Shown one piece after another: positions 4,995 through 5,198 of a stretch of DNA of 5,198 bases. Below the pieces are notes generated by a model. The model worked only from the letters and a program-made list of their open reading frames with translations, made no database searches and had not been told where the DNA came from. Position numbers and translations under genes: made by a program. The stretch's first letter is position 1; each line of letters opens with the position of its first letter. This stretch comes from an uncultured Campylobacteraceae bacterium (GTDB lineage Bacteria > Campylobacterota > Campylobacteria > Campylobacterales > Arcobacteraceae): the NCBI GenBank assembly GCA_913057765.1, contig CAJXPH010000203.1:1-5198 (forward strand). Reading direction: 5' to 3'.

Positions 4995-5198
4995 ATGCAG
5001 CAACCTGAGAGTATTACTTCTATTCCTTCTAATAGGTTACAATTTTTTCCAGTTATGATATTTGCCATTGTTATGGGATTTACAGGTCTTTCTTTGGTAC
5101 TTAAAAAGATGCATGAAATTTTATATTTTCCCTCTTTTATTGCTTCAACTTTTGCATTCATATCAATAATACTTTTTTTAATTATAGTATTTTTTTAC
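4995..5198 (+). CDS. SLAC1/TDT-family membrane transporter, N-terminal part (cut by window edge)
   Basis: The first 68 codons of a membrane protein run off the right edge. The product starts MQQPESI, then SNRLQFFPVMIFAIVMGFTG. The element F-F-P-(V/M)-M-x-F-A-x-V-M-G-x-(S/T)-G-L is what I associate with bacterial SLAC1/TDT (tellurite-resistance/dicarboxylate transporter, TehA-like) proteins, which are about 320 residues with ten membrane helices and conduct anions. Two hydrophobic segments are visible, about residues 16-37 and 45-68. The ATG at 4995 is chosen because it has AAGGA 8 nt upstream and directly precedes the family's N-terminal region. The substrate cannot be told from this piece: chloride, nitrate, sulfite or C4-dicarboxylates are all transported by relatives. 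It diverges from the small 68-residue gene and is probably unrelated to the cobamide operon. Confidence 0.72.
   Translation, partial: MQQPESITSIPSNRLQFFPVMIFAIVMGFTGLSLVLKKMHEILYFPSFIASTFAFISIILFLIIVFFY

Noticed and set aside
4961..5161. 66-residue minus-strand reading frame opposite the transporter start
   Set aside because: The plus-strand frame has a ribosome binding site and clear SLAC1/TDT-like N-terminal sequence; the minus frame has neither.
1..5198. Cobalamin riboswitch, tRNA, CRISPR array or insertion sequence
   Set aside because: No B12-box-like leader, cloverleaf, spaced direct repeats or transposase coding sequence could be found; any riboswitch for this operon would lie upstream of the window.

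Overview
The window is AT-rich (roughly 30% G+C by eye) and gene-dense. Its codon use, very short or overlapping gene junctions and protein sequences look like Campylobacterota, most likely an Arcobacter-group organism. That placement is an inference from the style of the proteins, not from a marker gene.

Positions <1 to 4663 are one tightly packed plus-strand operon for the late steps of cobamide (vitamin B12) synthesis. In order they are: the 3' end of an APH-fold small-molecule kinase resembling type II homoserine kinase (cut by the left edge); an archaeal/cyanobacterial-type CobT; CobU; CobQ (cobyric acid synthase); CobS; and a histidine phosphatase of the CobC type. Junctions are a 4-bp overlap, a 3-bp gap, a 2-bp gap, an 8-bp overlap and a 10-bp overlap, so there is no room for internal terminators and the genes are probably translationally coupled. 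CobQ amidates the corrin ring. CobU activates the aminopropanol arm to the GDP form. CobT makes the alpha-ribotide of the lower base. CobS joins the two halves at the membrane. CobC removes the 5' phosphate. The aminopropanol-forming enzymes (CobD, CbiB) and the corrin-ring genes are not in the window; they may lie upstream. The leading kinase could supply the phosphorylated amino acid for the linker arm, which is the most interesting functional hypothesis here.

Positions 4664-4732 are an AT-rich gap between convergent genes, with nested inverted repeats that may act as a bidirectional terminator. Positions 4733-4939 (minus strand) hold a small unrecognised 68-residue protein gene with a near-perfect ribosome binding site and a consensus -10 box. 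A 14-bp perfect inverted repeat lies at both ends of this small gene, and each copy carries a TATAAT. Divergent from it, the start of a SLAC1/TDT-family membrane transporter (4995 onward, plus strand) runs off the right edge.

No RNA genes, insertion sequences or CRISPR arrays were seen, and no gene-free stretch exceeds 300 bases. I did not find an entirely new system. The candidates worth a second look are the kinase in the cobamide operon, the mixed bacterial/archaeal loop-assembly set, the altered acidic motif in CobS, and the inverted-repeat-flanked small gene.
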